A stretch of DNA of 64,000 bases from Ancalomicrobiaceae bacterium S20 (GTDB taxonomy: Bacteria; Pseudomonadota; Alphaproteobacteria; Rhizobiales; Ancalomicrobiaceae). Positions 38,364 through 48,599 of this stretch are shown here, piece after piece. The stretch covers positions 2,016,716-2,080,715 of the forward strand of contig CP158568.1 of the NCBI GenBank assembly GCA_040269895.1. Direction: 5' to 3'. A program made the translations under genes and the position numbers. Within the stretch, counting starts at the first letter, position 1; every line of letters starts with the position of its first letter. Under the pieces are notes generated by a model. The model was given only the letters and a program-made list of their open reading frames with translations. It was not told where the DNA came from and did no database searches.

Positions 38364-39806
38364 ATGGGCGAGCCGTCCGCCCCGATCCCGGCTCAGGCCA
38401 CGCGGCCGCGGCTTCCCGCCGTCGACGAGGTGCTGCGCTCGGATGTGGCCGCGGCGGCGCTCGCCACCCATGGCCGGCAGCCGACCACCGATGCGGTGCG
38501 GGCGGTGCTCGACGATCTGCGGCGGATGATCCGCGACGGCGCGACGCCGGTCGCGACCGCCGAGGCCGTGTTGCGCGCTGCCGAAGCCAAGCTCGCCGCG
38601 GCCGCCCTGCCCTCGCAGCGGCGCGTGTTCAACCTGACCGGCACGGTGCTGCACACGAATCTCGGCCGCGCGATCCTGGCCGAGGAGGCGGTGGCGGCGG
38701 TGGTCGAGGCGATGCGCGGGCCGACGAGCCTCGAATACGATCTCGGCGGCGGCGAGCGCGGCGAACGCGACGACCATGTCCGCGGTCTCGTCCGCGAGTT
38801 GACCGGCGCTGAGGACTGCATCGTCGTCAACAACAATGCCGCCGCCGTGCTGCTGGTGCTCGCCACGCATTCCGCGGGCCGCGAGACCATCGTTTCGCGC
38901 GGCGAGCTGATCGAGATCGGCGGTGCGTTCCGCATCCCGGAGATCATGAAGCGCGCCGGGGCGCGGCTCGTCGAAGTCGGCACCACCAACCGTACGCATC
39001 CGAAGGATTTTCGCGAGGCCATCGGGCCGGACACCGGCCTCGTCATGAAGGTGCACACGTCGAATTACGTCGTGACCGGCTTCACCAAGGCGGTCGACGG
39101 ACCCGAGCTGGCCGAGATTGCCCATGCCGGCGGGGTACCGTACGTCGAAGACCTCGGCTCGGGCACGCTGGTCGATCTGGCGAAATGGGGCCTGCCGCAC
39201 GAGCGCACGGTCTCCGACGTGCTCGGCGAGGGCGCCGATCTCGTGACCTTCTCGGGCGACAAGCTGCTCGGCGGCCCGCAGGCGGGCTTCATCGCCGGCC
39301 GCGCGGATCTCGTGCGCGCCTGCCAGAAGAACCACCTGAAGCGCGCGCTGCGGCTCGACAAGCTCCGGCTGGCCGCGCTCGAGGCGACGCTGCGCCTCTA
39401 TCGCGATCCGGACCGGCTCGCCGAGCGGCTGCCGACGCTGCGCTATTTCACCCGCACCCGCACGGAAATCCGCGCGCGCGCCGAGGCGCTGAAGCCCGCC
39501 TTCGCGGCGGCGCTCGGTCCGGACTGGACCGTGGATATCGTCGACTGCGCGAGCCAGATCGGCTCCGGCGCGCTGCCCGTCGATCGTCTGGCCTCGGCGG
39601 CGCTCGTTGCCGCACCGGCCGGGCGCCAGAAGGGCCGCGCGCTGGCCCACCTGTCGCAGCGCCTGCGTGACCTCTCGGTGCCGGTGATCGGCCGCATCGC
39701 CGAGGATCGGCTCTGGCTCGACCTGCGCTGTCTCGACGATGTCGCGGGCTTCGAGCGCTTGCTCGGCGAGCTCGCGCGCGGCACGGGCGTGGAGGCGGCG
39801 CCATGA
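38364..39806 (+). CDS. selA: L-seryl-tRNA(Sec) selenium transferase
   Basis: 480-residue PLP enzyme that converts seryl-tRNA(Sec) to selenocysteyl-tRNA(Sec) using selenophosphate. Features in order: N-terminal tRNA-binding region ([22 protein letters not shown]), [17 protein letters not shown] near residue 90, [13 protein letters not shown] near 153, [11 protein letters not shown], and the PLP lysine in [18 protein letters not shown] near 300. Length and order match the bacterial decameric enzyme. It overlaps the next start (ATGA at 39803-39806). Confidence 0.97.
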   Translation: MGEPSAPIPAQATRPRLPAVDEVLRSDVAAAALATHGRQPTTDAVRAVLDDLRRMIRDGATPVATAEAVLRAAEAKLAAAALPSQRRVFNLTGTVLHTNLGRAILAEEAVAAVVEAMRGPTSLEYDLGGGERGERDDHVRGLVRELTGAEDCIVVNNNAAAVLLVLATHSAGRETIVSRGELIEIGGAFRIPEIMKRAGARLVEVGTTNRTHPKDFREAIGPDTGLVMKVHTSNYVVTGFTKAVDGPELAEIAHAGGVPYVEDLGSGTLVDLAKWGLPHERTVSDVLGEGADLVTFSGDKLLGGPQAGFIAGRADLVRACQKNHLKRALRLDKLRLAALEATLRLYRDPDRLAERLPTLRYFTRTRTEIRARAEALKPAFAAALGPDWTVDIVDCASQIGSGALPVDRLASAALVAAPAGRQKGRALAHLSQRLRDLSVPVIGRIAEDRLWLDLRCLDDVAGFERLLGELARGTGVEAAP

Positions 39807-40638
39807 TCCTGTCGCTGTTCCGGCGTCGGGCGCCGGGGCCGCGGCTCCGGCCGTGCCACCGCCGACCGCTTCGGTCGACGACCAGCTCGCCCGCGCGAAG
39901 GCGCTGTCGGAGGCCGGCAACCATGATGCGGCGCTGGCGATCTGGGGGCCGCTCGCCCACCAGGGTGTCGGCCGCGCGGCGAACAACATCGCCGCCTGCT
40001 TCCTCGACGGGCTCGGCGTCGAGCGCGATCCGGCGCTGGCGCTGCAATGGCTGGAGGCGGCGGCGAAGGCCGGCGATCCGGTCGGCCAGCGCAACTACGC
40101 CACCGCGCTGTTTCAGGGCGTCGGCGGCACCGACGATCCGGCCGGCGCCTACGAATGGTACGGCAAGGCGGCCAAGGCCGGCGACGCGCAGGCGCAGGAC
40201 ATGCTGTCCTGGATGCTGCTCGAAGGCGAGGTCGCGCCTTACGATCCGGCGGGCGCCAAGGCGTGGGCACACAAAGCGGCATCGGCCGGCATCGGGCCGT
40301 CGATGACCCGGCTCGGTCTGATCTTCCACCACGCGCTCGGGGTCGAGCGCGACGCGGAAGCGGCGGTCAAATGGTGGACCAAGGCGGTCGAAGCCGGGGA
40401 CGCCGACGGCGCGGCCATGCTCGGTGCCGCGCATTTTCTCGGCCAGGGCATCGACCGCGATCCGGCGCGCGCGCTCGTGCTGCTGATCCTCGCCCGCCGC
40501 TTCGGCTCGACGCTCGCCGACGCCTATCGCCCGGCCGTCGAGGCCGCGCTCGACGCGCCGAGCCGCGAGCGCGCCTCCGAACTCGCCGCCGACATCGCGG
40601 CGCGGCCGCCATGGGCAGACCTGGAGGCGCCGCGATGA
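39803..40638 (+). CDS. Sel1-repeat (tetratricopeptide-like) protein between selA and selB (apparent one-base frameshift)
   Basis: About 275 residues of Sel1-like repeats, for example [61 protein letters not shown] and [30 protein letters not shown]: alpha-helical pairs for protein contact. The ATG at 39803 overlaps the selA stop, as expected, and starts ILSLFRRR, but the repeat region lies in another frame. One extra base in the short G runs at 39828-39838 would join them. A GTG start at 39853 is the alternative. It ends on the selB start (ATGA). Its role in selenium metabolism is unknown; the position suggests an accessory factor. Confidence 0.75.
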
Positions 40639-42697
40639 TCGTCGGCACCGCAGGCCACATCGACCACGGCAAGACCTCGCTCGTGAAGGCGCTGACCGGC
40701 GTCGACACCGATCGTCTGAAGGAGGAGAAGGCGCGCGGCATCACGATCGATCTCGGCTTCGCCTATCGGCAACTCGCCGACGGCTCGGTGATGGGCTTCG
40801 TCGACGTGCCCGGCCACGAGCGCTTCGTGCCGACCATGCTCGCGGGTGCGCACGGCATCGATTTCGTCGTGCTGGTGATCGCCGCCGACGACGGCGTCAT
40901 GCCGCAGACGCGCGAGCACCTGCAGGTGCTCGACCTGCTCGGGCTCGATCGTGGGCTCGTCGCGCTGACCAAGGCCGATCTCGTCGACGCCGACACGCTC
41001 GTCCAGCGCGAACTCGAGATCGCCGAGCTCCTTGCCGGCACCTCGCTCGCCGGCGCGGAAGTCTTCCCGGTCTCGACCGTCACGGACGCCGGCGTGGCCG
41101 ACCTGCTCGACCGGCTGGAGGCTGAAGCCGGCGAGGACCGCGCGCGGGACGCGGGACGCGGCTTCCGACTGGCGGTCGATCGTTCGTTCACGCTGCAGGG
41201 GGCCGGCACGGTGGTGACCGGCACCGTGCTCGGCGGTCGGGTCGCGGTCGGCGACACGGCGGTGCTGTCGCCGGCGGGGCTCACCGTGCGCGTGCGTTCG
41301 ATCCATGCCCAGAACCGCAAGGCCGAGACAGCGGTCGCCGGCGACCGTGCGGCGCTCAATCTGGTCGCGCCGGGGCTCTCCAAAGACGCGATCCGGCGCG
41401 GCGACATGATCCTCGCGCCGTCCCTGCATGCGCCGACGCTGCGGATCGATGCCGAATTGCGCGTGCTGCCGGGCGAACCAAGCCGATCCAGCAATGGATG
41501 CCGGTTCGGCTGCACCATGGCGCGGTCTCGGTCGGCGCGCGGATCGTGCTGCTCGGCGATGCGCCGGGGCCCGGCGAAACCGCCGACGTCCAGCTCGTGC
41601 TCGAACGGCCGATCGCGGCGACGGCTCGCGACCGCTTCGTGCTGCGCGACGTCTCGGAGAGCCGCAACATCGGCGGCGGCCGCTTCCTCGACCTGCGCGC
41701 GCCCGAGCGGCGACGGCGCACCGAGGAGCGCGCCCGGATCCGCGATGCCTGGCGGCAGGCGGACGATGGCGCCGCGCTCGCCGCGCTGCTGGCGGAGCCG
41801 CCGGGCTTCGTCGATCTGACCGGCTTCCTCGCCGATCGCGGGCTCGATCCCGCGAGCGCCGAGGCACTGGCCGCGGCCGGCGCTCTCGCACTGTTCACCC
41901 TCGACGGGCGCCTGCATGCGGCCCGGCGAGACCGGCTCGATACGCTCGGCGCCGAGATCGCGGCGACGCTCGGCGCCTATCACCGCGACAATCCGGACGA
42001 GCCGGGCATGGGCTTCGAGCGGCTCCGGCAGCAGACCGCCGCGCGGGTCGGCGCGCCGCTCTACCGCGCGCTGTTGCGACGGTATCAGGACGCCGGCCTG
42101 ATCGCGACCGAGGGCGCCTGGGTACGGCTCGCCTCGCACAAGGTCGAGCTGACGCCCGAGGACGAGGCGCTTTGGGACGAGATCCGGCCGCTGATCTCGG
42201 GCGAGGCGCGGTTCCGGCCGCCGCGCGTGCGCGACATCGCCCACGCGCTCGAACTCGACGAGGACAAGGTGCGCCGGCTCATGCGCCGCATGCAGCGCGC
42301 CGCGCGCGTCGACGAGGTTGCGCTCGACCACTTCTTCATGCGAGGGACGGTCGCCGAGATCGTCGCCGTCGCACGCGAGATCGCGGACGCCGCGCCCGGT
42401 AGCTGGTTCAACGCCGCCACCCTGCGCGACCGGCTCGACAACGGCCGCAAGGTCGCGATCCAGATCCTGGAATTCCTCGATCGCCACGGCGTCACGCTGC
42501 GCCGCGGCGATCTGAGGCGGCTCAATCCGCATCGGCAGGACCTGTTCCGGCTCGATGTGGATGCGCCACAAGGAGGAGAATCGTCCCCGGTGGGGCGGCC
42601 GGACTTCAAATCCGGATGGGGCCGCGAGACGGTCCCTGGTGGGTTCGACTCCCATTCTCCTCCGCCAATCCCCGCCCGCGAGAGGGCCGCGCGATGA
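40635..42697 (+). CDS. selB: Selenocysteine-specific elongation factor SelB (apparent one-base frameshift)
   Basis: GTPase that delivers Sec-tRNA to UGA by binding the SECIS hairpin. G motifs are [13 protein letters not shown] at the start, DVPGHERF and TKAD. Domains 2-3 follow, then the C-terminal winged helices ([44 protein letters not shown]). The first 282 or so residues and the rest are in different frames; the change lies at 41478-41482, where one extra base restores [17 protein letters not shown]. About ten residues after the last conserved segment the frame runs without a stop through the whole tRNA-Sec gene and ends at TGA 42695-42697, overlapping the next ATG. Around 687 residues if repaired. 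Confidence 0.92.
42572..42667 (+). tRNA. selC: tRNA-Sec (anticodon UCA)
   Basis: 96 bases including an encoded CCA end. The acceptor stem is 8 bp (GGAGGAGA at 42572-42579 with TCTCCTCC at 42656-42663), longer than in normal tRNAs. The anticodon stem CCGGA/TCCGG encloses the loop CTTCAAA with anticodon TCA at 42606-42608. The D stem is extended and a long variable arm pairs CCG with CGG and GGG with CCC. TTCGACT forms the T loop. All are selC hallmarks. It lies inside the 3' end of the open selB frame. Confidence 0.97.
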
Positions 42698-43257
42698 CCG
42701 GCGCCGTCCCCCACGCCGACGTTCTCGTCCAGGGCTTCCGCGCCGCGGCCGAGGCCGCGCTGGAGGCCGAGCAGCGCTTTCGCGCCTCCTGGCGCGAGCG
42801 GCTGGAGACGCTGGAGCGCGAGCGCACGCTCGCCTTCCTGCGCTTCCATCTGGTCGCCGATCTGCTGCGGATCGCAGGCGAAGCCGCCGACGCGCCGGCC
42901 GCGCAGACCGTCTGCCTCGGCCATGTGGCGACCGCGTTCCGGCTCGATCGCGGCAGCGCCGCGCATGCGGAGATTTTCGGCCGGCTCGGGCCGGTGGTTG
43001 CGGCCTTTGCAGAGGTAGCGCATCCCGTTCCGGGCGAGGTGCTTGATACGGCGGGCGAAGTGACGGACGCTGAAGAGGCACCCGGCGCCGAGACGGTCGC
43101 CTCGCCCTCGGAAGCTTCTGTCGCAATGCTCCCTGCCCCGCCCGATGCGGCGGCCGCCCTCGCCGCTTTTGAGACCTGGTACGCCGAGCGCTACGGCGCG
43201 GCGTTTCTCGCCCGCGCCGACCTGCCCATGCCGGAGACGCCGCTTGTCGACTGGTGA
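42694..43257 (+). CDS. Conserved-looking hypothetical protein downstream of selC
   Basis: 187 residues; family not recognised. Residues 10-60 form a probable coiled helix ([36 protein letters not shown]), followed by an Ala-rich, acidic linker around 120-160 and a C-terminal [22 protein letters not shown]. No signal peptide or membrane segment. The ATG overlaps the selB-frame stop (ATGA), and a GAGAGGG site sits 7-14 bases upstream. Position in the Sec operon suggests a link to formate dehydrogenase or selenium use, but nothing in the sequence proves it. Confidence 0.7.
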   Translation: MTGAVPHADVLVQGFRAAAEAALEAEQRFRASWRERLETLERERTLAFLRFHLVADLLRIAGEAADAPAAQTVCLGHVATAFRLDRGSAAHAEIFGRLGPVVAAFAEVAHPVPGEVLDTAGEVTDAEEAPGAETVASPSEASVAMLPAPPDAAAALAAFETWYAERYGAAFLARADLPMPETPLVDW

Positions 43258-43645
43258 AACGCCCGCGACCGACTTCGACCGCTGGCTCGCAGAAGAATAT
43301 GCCGCCGGCGATCCGGCCGGGTTCACGGCGCTGATCGTGCTGGTGCGGATCAAGAAGGCGAGCGTCAAGCCGGTCGCCTCGACCTATGCGCATGTGATCG
43401 GCACCGAGCTCGACTGGGGCGCAACGACCGCGCTGCTCAATGGCGCCGGCAAGCGCTGGGACGGCGTCGCGTTCTTCCCGCGCCGTGATCATCGCAGCGG
43501 CGGCCCGCTCGACGACGTCTCGGCGCGGCTCTGGCGCATGGACATCGAAGAGCGGATCGGCGACGACCGGCTCGTGCTCAACGAGGGGCACTTCTTCGAC
43601 GCCTTCGGCCGGCGCATGCGCATCGACGAGGTCGAGGCGGACTGA
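43244..43645 (+). CDS. Small hypothetical protein at the end of the Sec operon
   Basis: 133 residues from a TTG start that overlaps the preceding gene by 14 bases; an in-frame ATG at 43145 is the alternative. Not recognised. The body ([81 protein letters not shown] in three to four strand-helix units) looks like a compact alpha/beta domain. Ends with an acidic tail. Last gene of the operon; the selenate-type transporter converges on it 41 bp away. Confidence 0.65.
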   Translation: MSTGETPATDFDRWLAEEYAAGDPAGFTALIVLVRIKKASVKPVASTYAHVIGTELDWGATTALLNGAGKRWDGVAFFPRRDHRSGGPLDDVSARLWRMDIEERIGDDRLVLNEGHFFDAFGRRMRIDEVEAD

Positions 43646-43686
43646 AGGCGCCTCCCGCCGCATCCAATCCCACCGCGCCTCGCCGC

Positions 43687-45228
43687 TCAGGACATCGACA
43701 CCGAAGCGACGCCGAGCCGGCGGCGCAGCGCGCGCGACAGGCGGTCGACGGCGGCGGTCATGGCGATCATGGCCAAGAGCAGCACGAAAGCGCGATCGAG
43801 CCGCAGCTCCGAGATCGCGCTGTCGATGTGGAAGCCGATGGTCGCGACGCCGAGCACGCCGAGGATGGCGCTCTCGCGCAGGATGATCTCGCCGCGATAG
43901 AGCACGAGCGCATAGAAGCCGCTCGCAAGCCGCGGCAACAGCTCGAAACCCCAGAGGTTGGGTCCGCGCGGCCGGTCGGGCCGGAGCCCGGCAACGACGG
44001 CCGTCCCCTGCCGCGACATCAGATGCGCGATGATCGCGCCATTGTGCAGCGCCAGCGCCACGATCGCCGGCAGCATCGACGGCCCGAGCATCTGCACGCC
44101 GACGAAGACCAGCATATATTCCGGCGTCGAGCGCAGCACGACCAGCAGGAGATGGCCGAGCCCGGCGCCGAGCCGGCCGACGAAGGCCGGCATGCCGAAC
44201 GGAAAGCCGAGGAGCGCGACCGCTCCCGTCGCGACGATCGCGAGCCAGCCGAGCACCAGTGTGGCCGCGAGGCCGGGCGCGATCTGGTTCAGCGTCATCA
44301 TGCGCAGCCAGTCGCCGAAGCGCGCCCAGGTCGAGAGGCTCGCGAGATCGCCGCTCCGCAGCGGCGCCGGGATGAGGTCATGGGCAAGGCCGAGGAACGA
44401 GCCGCCCGAGACCGGGGGTCCGGGCAGCACCGCGAGCCAGACGAGCGCGGCGGCCAGATAAAGCGGCACCAGCGCCCGCCGCAGCCAGAACGGGATCGTC
44501 GCGATCGCGGCATAGGTCGCGATCAGCACGGCGGCGGCGCCGGCGTAGTCGGCCTGCTTGAACAGCGTGTCGAGCTCGAAGCCGAGCGTCGGCAGGCCGA
44601 CGAAACCGAGCACGGCGCTGGAGCGGATACCGCATTCGATCCGGTACGACAGATAGGCGCGCATCTGCGGCGCGGCGAGCGGCATGACCGCGAAGAAGAA
44701 GGCCGACAGGCTGCGCGGCCGCGCCAGGGCCTCGGCGGGGCGTCGGTCGGTCTCCTCGACGATCTCGCCGAAGACTTTCGCGAAGATGCCGGCATAGGCG
44801 AGCGCCAGCGCGGTCACCGCCGTCGTCGCGGTCGGCCCGGTCACCGTCATCAGGAACAGCGCCCAGATCAGTTCATGGACGCCGCGCAGGCAGGCGGCGA
44901 GCGCACGAACCGCTGCAAGCCGCCAGAGGAGCGCGAGGCCGAAGCCGATCGTCGCGCCGAGCCCGACGCCTACGAAGGCGACCGCCAGCGTCGAGGCGGT
45001 CGCGCTGGCGAGGCTGCGCGCAAGGCTGAAGTCCGGATGGGCGAAGCCCGACAGGATCGCCAGCGCGGTGCGGCCGGGGCTGGTCGTCGTGATCGCGAGA
45101 TCGGCGAAGGGCAGTGTCAGCGCGGCGAGCGCGAGCGCGACGTACGCCGCCTTGCGCCGGCCGAAGCCGCTCTCGGGCGCTACCGATCGGCGCGCCGTCC
45201 CGGCCGGATCCGCCGCGACATCAGCCAT
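43687..45228 (-). CDS. Double-length PhnE-type ABC permease, putative selenate importer
   Basis: 513-residue inner-membrane protein made of two PhnE-like halves. Each has several hydrophobic segments and an EAA-like loop ([31 protein letters not shown] near residue 160; [39 protein letters not shown] near 440). It overlaps the ATPase gene by eight bases at its start. The 5'-to-3' order is binding protein, ATPase, permease. The binding protein points to the putative selenate family, and the Sec operon is immediately convergent, so uptake of a selenium oxyanion is likely; phosphonate or phosphite remains an alternative. Confidence 0.8.
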   Translation of the reverse strand: MADVAADPAGTARRSVAPESGFGRRKAAYVALALAALTLPFADLAITTTSPGRTALAILSGFAHPDFSLARSLASATASTLAVAFVGVGLGATIGFGLALLWRLAAVRALAACLRGVHELIWALFLMTVTGPTATTAVTALALAYAGIFAKVFGEIVEETDRRPAEALARPRSLSAFFFAVMPLAAPQMRAYLSYRIECGIRSSAVLGFVGLPTLGFELDTLFKQADYAGAAAVLIATYAAIATIPFWLRRALVPLYLAAALVWLAVLPGPPVSGGSFLGLAHDLIPAPLRSGDLASLSTWARFGDWLRMMTLNQIAPGLAATLVLGWLAIVATGAVALLGFPFGMPAFVGRLGAGLGHLLLVVLRSTPEYMLVFVGVQMLGPSMLPAIVALALHNGAIIAHLMSRQGTAVVAGLRPDRPRGPNLWGFELLPRLASGFYALVLYRGEIILRESAILGVLGVATIGFHIDSAISELRLDRAFVLLLAMIAMTAAVDRLSRALRRRLGVASVSMS

Positions 45229-45880
45229 AGAGCGCCTCGATCTCACTGCGCGGCACGGCCTCGGCTCGCCCGTCGAACACGATCCGCCCGGCGGCGATAC
45301 CGATCAGCCGCGTTGCGGTGGCGCGGGCGAGATCGACATCATGGAGCGCAACGATCGAGGTCTCGAAGCGCTCGGTGAGCAGCCCCAACACATCCACCGA
45401 CTGCCGCTCGTCGAGCGCGGAGACCGGCTCGTCGGCGAGCAGCACGGCGCCGCCGGCGTGCAGCGCGCGACCGACCGCCGTGCGCTGGCGCTGGCCGCCC
45501 GACAGCGCCTCGACCTTCTGCCAGAGATGATCGCCGAGGCCGAGCCGCCCGGCGAGCGGCGCGATCTCGGCGACGTCGCCGGCGAAGGGCCGGAGCAGCG
45601 TCGCGAGATTGCGCAGCGTCGAGCGGCGGTCGAGCCGGCCCATGTAGATGTTGTGGAACACCGACAGGGGCGGCACGAGCGCGTGGTCCTGCGGCACGAG
45701 CGCGGTCGCGACCCTGTCGGCCGCGAGCCGCGCGCGGATCGCGCCGAGCAGCGTCGACTTGCCGGCGCCGCTCTTGCCGAGCAGAGCCACCCGCTCGCCG
45801 CGCTCGACGCCAAGCGTCAGGCCGGCCAGCACCGGCCGGCCGCCATAGCCGAGATCCGCGCCCTCGAACCGGACCAGCAT
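45221..45880 (-). CDS. PhnC-type ABC transporter ATP-binding protein, putative selenate importer
   Basis: 219-residue ATPase, short for PhnC because the C-terminus is trimmed. Walker A GKSGAGKST near residue 36, PQDHALVPPLSVFHNIYMGRLDRRSTL typical of PhnC, signature LSGGQRQR, Walker B VLLADEPVSALD, switch His in ALHDVDLA. The start ATG is two bases after the binding-protein stop. The stop overlaps the permease start. Confidence 0.88.
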   Translation of the reverse strand: MLVRFEGADLGYGGRPVLAGLTLGVERGERVALLGKSGAGKSTLLGAIRARLAADRVATALVPQDHALVPPLSVFHNIYMGRLDRRSTLRNLATLLRPFAGDVAEIAPLAGRLGLGDHLWQKVEALSGGQRQRTAVGRALHAGGAVLLADEPVSALDERQSVDVLGLLTERFETSIVALHDVDLARATATRLIGIAAGRIVFDGRAEAVPRSEIEALYG

Positions 45881-45882
45881 GG

Positions 45883-46761
45883 TCAGTCGAGCAGCTGGAG
45901 TTCTTTGGCCGTCTCCTCGATCGGCGCGTAGTCGGCGTTGGTCGCCGGCACGAACTTCGAGCGCGGGAAGGCTTTCAGGATCTCCGGATCGTCGATGGCG
46001 AGCAACGCGGCCTTGACCTTGTCGATGAAGCCGGGGCCGAAGGTCTTGTCGACATCGCCGCGGATGGTGAAGTTGTAGTCGGGGAAGGACGGCGTCTTCC
46101 ACAGGATCTTCACGACCTTCGGATCGACCTTTCCGGCCGCGACCATGTCGTCGAAGCTCGTGTAATTGACCGCGCCGACCTCGTAGGCGCCGCTCGCGAC
46201 CAGTTCGACCGTCTTGGTGTGGTCGCCCGAGAAGCCGACGCGCGAGAAGAACTTCTCCGGCGCCTCGCCGGTCTCCTTGCGGATATAGAACTCCGGCATC
46301 AGGCGACCCGACGTCGAGGTCTTGGCGCCAAAGGTGAAGGACTTGCCCTTCGCCGCCTTCGGGAAGGTCGCGGCGGGCTCGAGGCCGGTCGCGGCGTTGG
46401 CGATGATGTAGCTGACGAAGGCGGTGTCCTCGGCGCCTTGCACGATCGACTGCGAGCCGGGCACGGCGAGACGCGCCTGCACGCTGGTCAGGCCGCCGAA
46501 CCAGGCGAGCTGCACCTGGCCGTTCTTGAAGGCCGTGACCGAGGCCGGGTAGCTCTTCACCGGCACATAGGTGACCGGCACGCCGAGCTTGGCCTCCAGG
46601 TACTTCGCCACCTTGCCGAAGCGCTCGACCAGCTTGGTCGCGTCCTCGTCGGGGATGGCGGTGAAGGACAGGGTCGGCTTGGCCGACTGCGCCTGTGCCG
46701 CGAGCGGCGCGGCAACGAGAGCGGCGGCGCCGAGCGCGGCCGCGAGGATGCTGCGGATCAT
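45883..46761 (-). CDS. PhnD-like periplasmic binding protein, putative selenate ABC transporter
   Basis: 292 residues with a Sec signal peptide (MIRSILAAALGAAALVAAPLAAQAQ). The mature N-terminus reads LSFTAIPDEDATKLVERFGKVAKYLEAKLGVPV, with VKSYPASVTAFKNGQVQLAWFGGLTSVQARLAVPG after it. This matches the group annotated as putative selenate-binding proteins, which differ from true PhnD and are often found beside selenium genes. A GGAGGGG site fixes the start. The 274-bp gap upstream (46762-47035) shows no gene. Confidence 0.85.
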   Translation of the reverse strand: MIRSILAAALGAAALVAAPLAAQAQSAKPTLSFTAIPDEDATKLVERFGKVAKYLEAKLGVPVTYVPVKSYPASVTAFKNGQVQLAWFGGLTSVQARLAVPGSQSIVQGAEDTAFVSYIIANAATGLEPAATFPKAAKGKSFTFGAKTSTSGRLMPEFYIRKETGEAPEKFFSRVGFSGDHTKTVELVASGAYEVGAVNYTSFDDMVAAGKVDPKVVKILWKTPSFPDYNFTIRGDVDKTFGPGFIDKVKAALLAIDDPEILKAFPRSKFVPATNADYAPIEETAKELQLLD

Positions 46762-47035
46762 GACGTCCCCTCCGGCGCGGCCGAACCGGCGAGCGCCGTC
46801 CCGATCCGCGCGGCCGAAGCGGCGGCACGCGGAAGTCGGGCCGCGGACGCACGTCCCGGCACCACGCCAAGCGTTTCCATTCGTTTGGGAAGGGCGGCAT
46901 CGATGGCCGGCGCGAGGGCCGTCCGTCACCGGGACCGGGCAGCACGTGCCACGATCGAAATCGCCGATGACCCGAGTGTTAGCGGGCAACCAGGGCGCTG
47001 GCAATCCCCTGACCGGACCGGGGCGGGACGGCGGA

Positions 47036-48361
47036 TCAGAACCCGGCGACCTTGCCCCAGACCGAACCTTCGAGCCGCTCCGGCCGATAGTCGACCGGGT
47101 CGACGATCGGCGTCGCTCCGGTGATCATGTCGGCGATCAGGTGACCGGCGCCGGGGCCGATGCCGAAGCCATGGCCCGAGAAGCCGGCGGCGAGGATGAA
47201 GCCGGGCAACCCGGCGATCTCGCCGATCGCCGGCACGCCGTCGGGGGTCGAGTCGATATAGCCGGCCCAGCGTGCCGCGACCGGCACGGCCTTCAAGCCC
47301 GGCAGCAGGCGCAGGGCGCGGGCGTGGATCTCCTCGGCCTGGCGCCGGTCGGGACGCGGATCGAGGATGCGGTTCGCCTCCATCGGCGTCGGCTGGTCCA
47401 GCCGCCAGCGCGACAGCGTCTCGTGGCCGGACTGCCAGCCCTGGAGGCCGCCGACCGCAAGGCTGCGCCAGCGGTTCAGGAACATCGGCATGAACTGCCG
47501 GGTGAATCGCAGCATCTGCAGCGTCGGGTCGACGCAGGCGCCGCCGGAGATCGCCAATGTATAGCCGCCGTTGCCGCGCCGGGTGATCGAGACCTGCGTG
47601 GTGTGGAGCGCGTCAGGAATGCCGGCCGCGCCCGGCGCAAGCGACACAATCGACGATCTGATCGAGGCTTGCGGGAAGCGGATGCCATATTGATTCAGGA
47701 ACGACGAGGCCCAGGCGCCGCCGGCGTGGACCACGATCTTCGTGCGGATCGTGCCCTTCTCGGTCACGACGCCGGCGACGCGGCCGCCGGCGATCTCCAG
47801 GCCGCGCGCGGCGCAGAACTGGTGCACCGTGCCGCCGGCCTTCATGATGCCGCGGGCGATGATCGGCGCGGCCCGCTCCGTGTCAGCGATGCCGTCGGTC
47901 GGCGAGAACACGCCGCCCTTCCACGCCTTGCCGGTCGCCGCGCCGCGCGCGCTCGCCTCGGCCGACGACAGCATGTGGGTCACCACGCCCTCGCCGATCG
48001 CAAAGTCGCGCCACTTGGCCCAGGTCTGCAGCTGCGCGTCGTCGTCGCTGAGGTAGAGCAGGCCGCAGCGGCGGAAGCCCAGATCCTCGCCGATCTCCTC
48101 GGCGAAGCGGTCCCAGAGCCCGAGGCTCTTGGTCGCCATCGGCAGTTCGCGCGCGTCCCGGTTCTGCTGCCGGCACCAGCCCCAATTGCGGCTCGACTGC
48201 TCGGCGCCGACCCGGCCCTTCTCGACCAGCGCCACGGCGAGGCCACGGCGGGCGAGATAGTAGGCGGCCGAGACGCCGACGATGCCGCCGCCGATCACCA
48301 CCACGTCGGCGGTCGCGGGCAGAGCGGGGCTCGATTCGATTTCGTAGAGCGGTACCGGCAT
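47036..48361 (-). CDS. FAD-dependent oxidoreductase (DAO family, sarcosine/dimethylglycine oxidase-like)
   Basis: 441-residue flavoprotein. The FAD motif DVVVIGGGIVGVSAAYYLARRG lies near residue 20, with VEKGRVGAEQSSRNWGWCRQQNRD after it, resembling the beta subunits of sarcosine oxidase and opine/D-amino-acid oxidases. C-terminal FAD contact: AAGFSGHGFGIGPGAG near 400. No signal peptide. It is divergent from an Lrp/AsnC regulator 238 bp away, the classic layout for an amino-acid-induced oxidase. Confidence 0.88.
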   Translation of the reverse strand: MPVPLYEIESSPALPATADVVVIGGGIVGVSAAYYLARRGLAVALVEKGRVGAEQSSRNWGWCRQQNRDARELPMATKSLGLWDRFAEEIGEDLGFRRCGLLYLSDDDAQLQTWAKWRDFAIGEGVVTHMLSSAEASARGAATGKAWKGGVFSPTDGIADTERAAPIIARGIMKAGGTVHQFCAARGLEIAGGRVAGVVTEKGTIRTKIVVHAGGAWASSFLNQYGIRFPQASIRSSIVSLAPGAAGIPDALHTTQVSITRRGNGGYTLAISGGACVDPTLQMLRFTRQFMPMFLNRWRSLAVGGLQGWQSGHETLSRWRLDQPTPMEANRILDPRPDRRQAEEIHARALRLLPGLKAVPVAARWAGYIDSTPDGVPAIGEIAGLPGFILAAGFSGHGFGIGPGAGHLIADMITGATPIVDPVDYRPERLEGSVWGKVAGF

Positions 48362-48599
48362 GCTGGTCTCCGTGATCGGGACCGAGATTAGCCGGGTGCT
48401 CGCGGTCGCCGATACCGCAGTCGGAGCGGCGACGGCATATCGTTCCGTTTGAGGGCCGCGGAACGGACCAATCTGCGATCGCGGGTGACCGGCCGGCGCA
48501 TTGCCGCCACGCTCCGGTTCCGTCACAATGGGGCTCCGGCCGGCGGCCGGACATGGTCGCGCTCAGACCATTTCACGTGTGCGTTCCGGCGGTTGGCCC

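Noticed and set aside
41474-41482. Programmed -1 frameshift in selB
   Set aside because: The bases do not form a slippery X-XXY-YYZ heptamer and I see no stimulatory structure nearby; a missing base is simpler.
42572-42667. C-terminal SelB domain encoded through the tRNA region
   Set aside because: The translated residues mirror the tRNA stems and match no SelB domain; they are a by-product of the missing stop.
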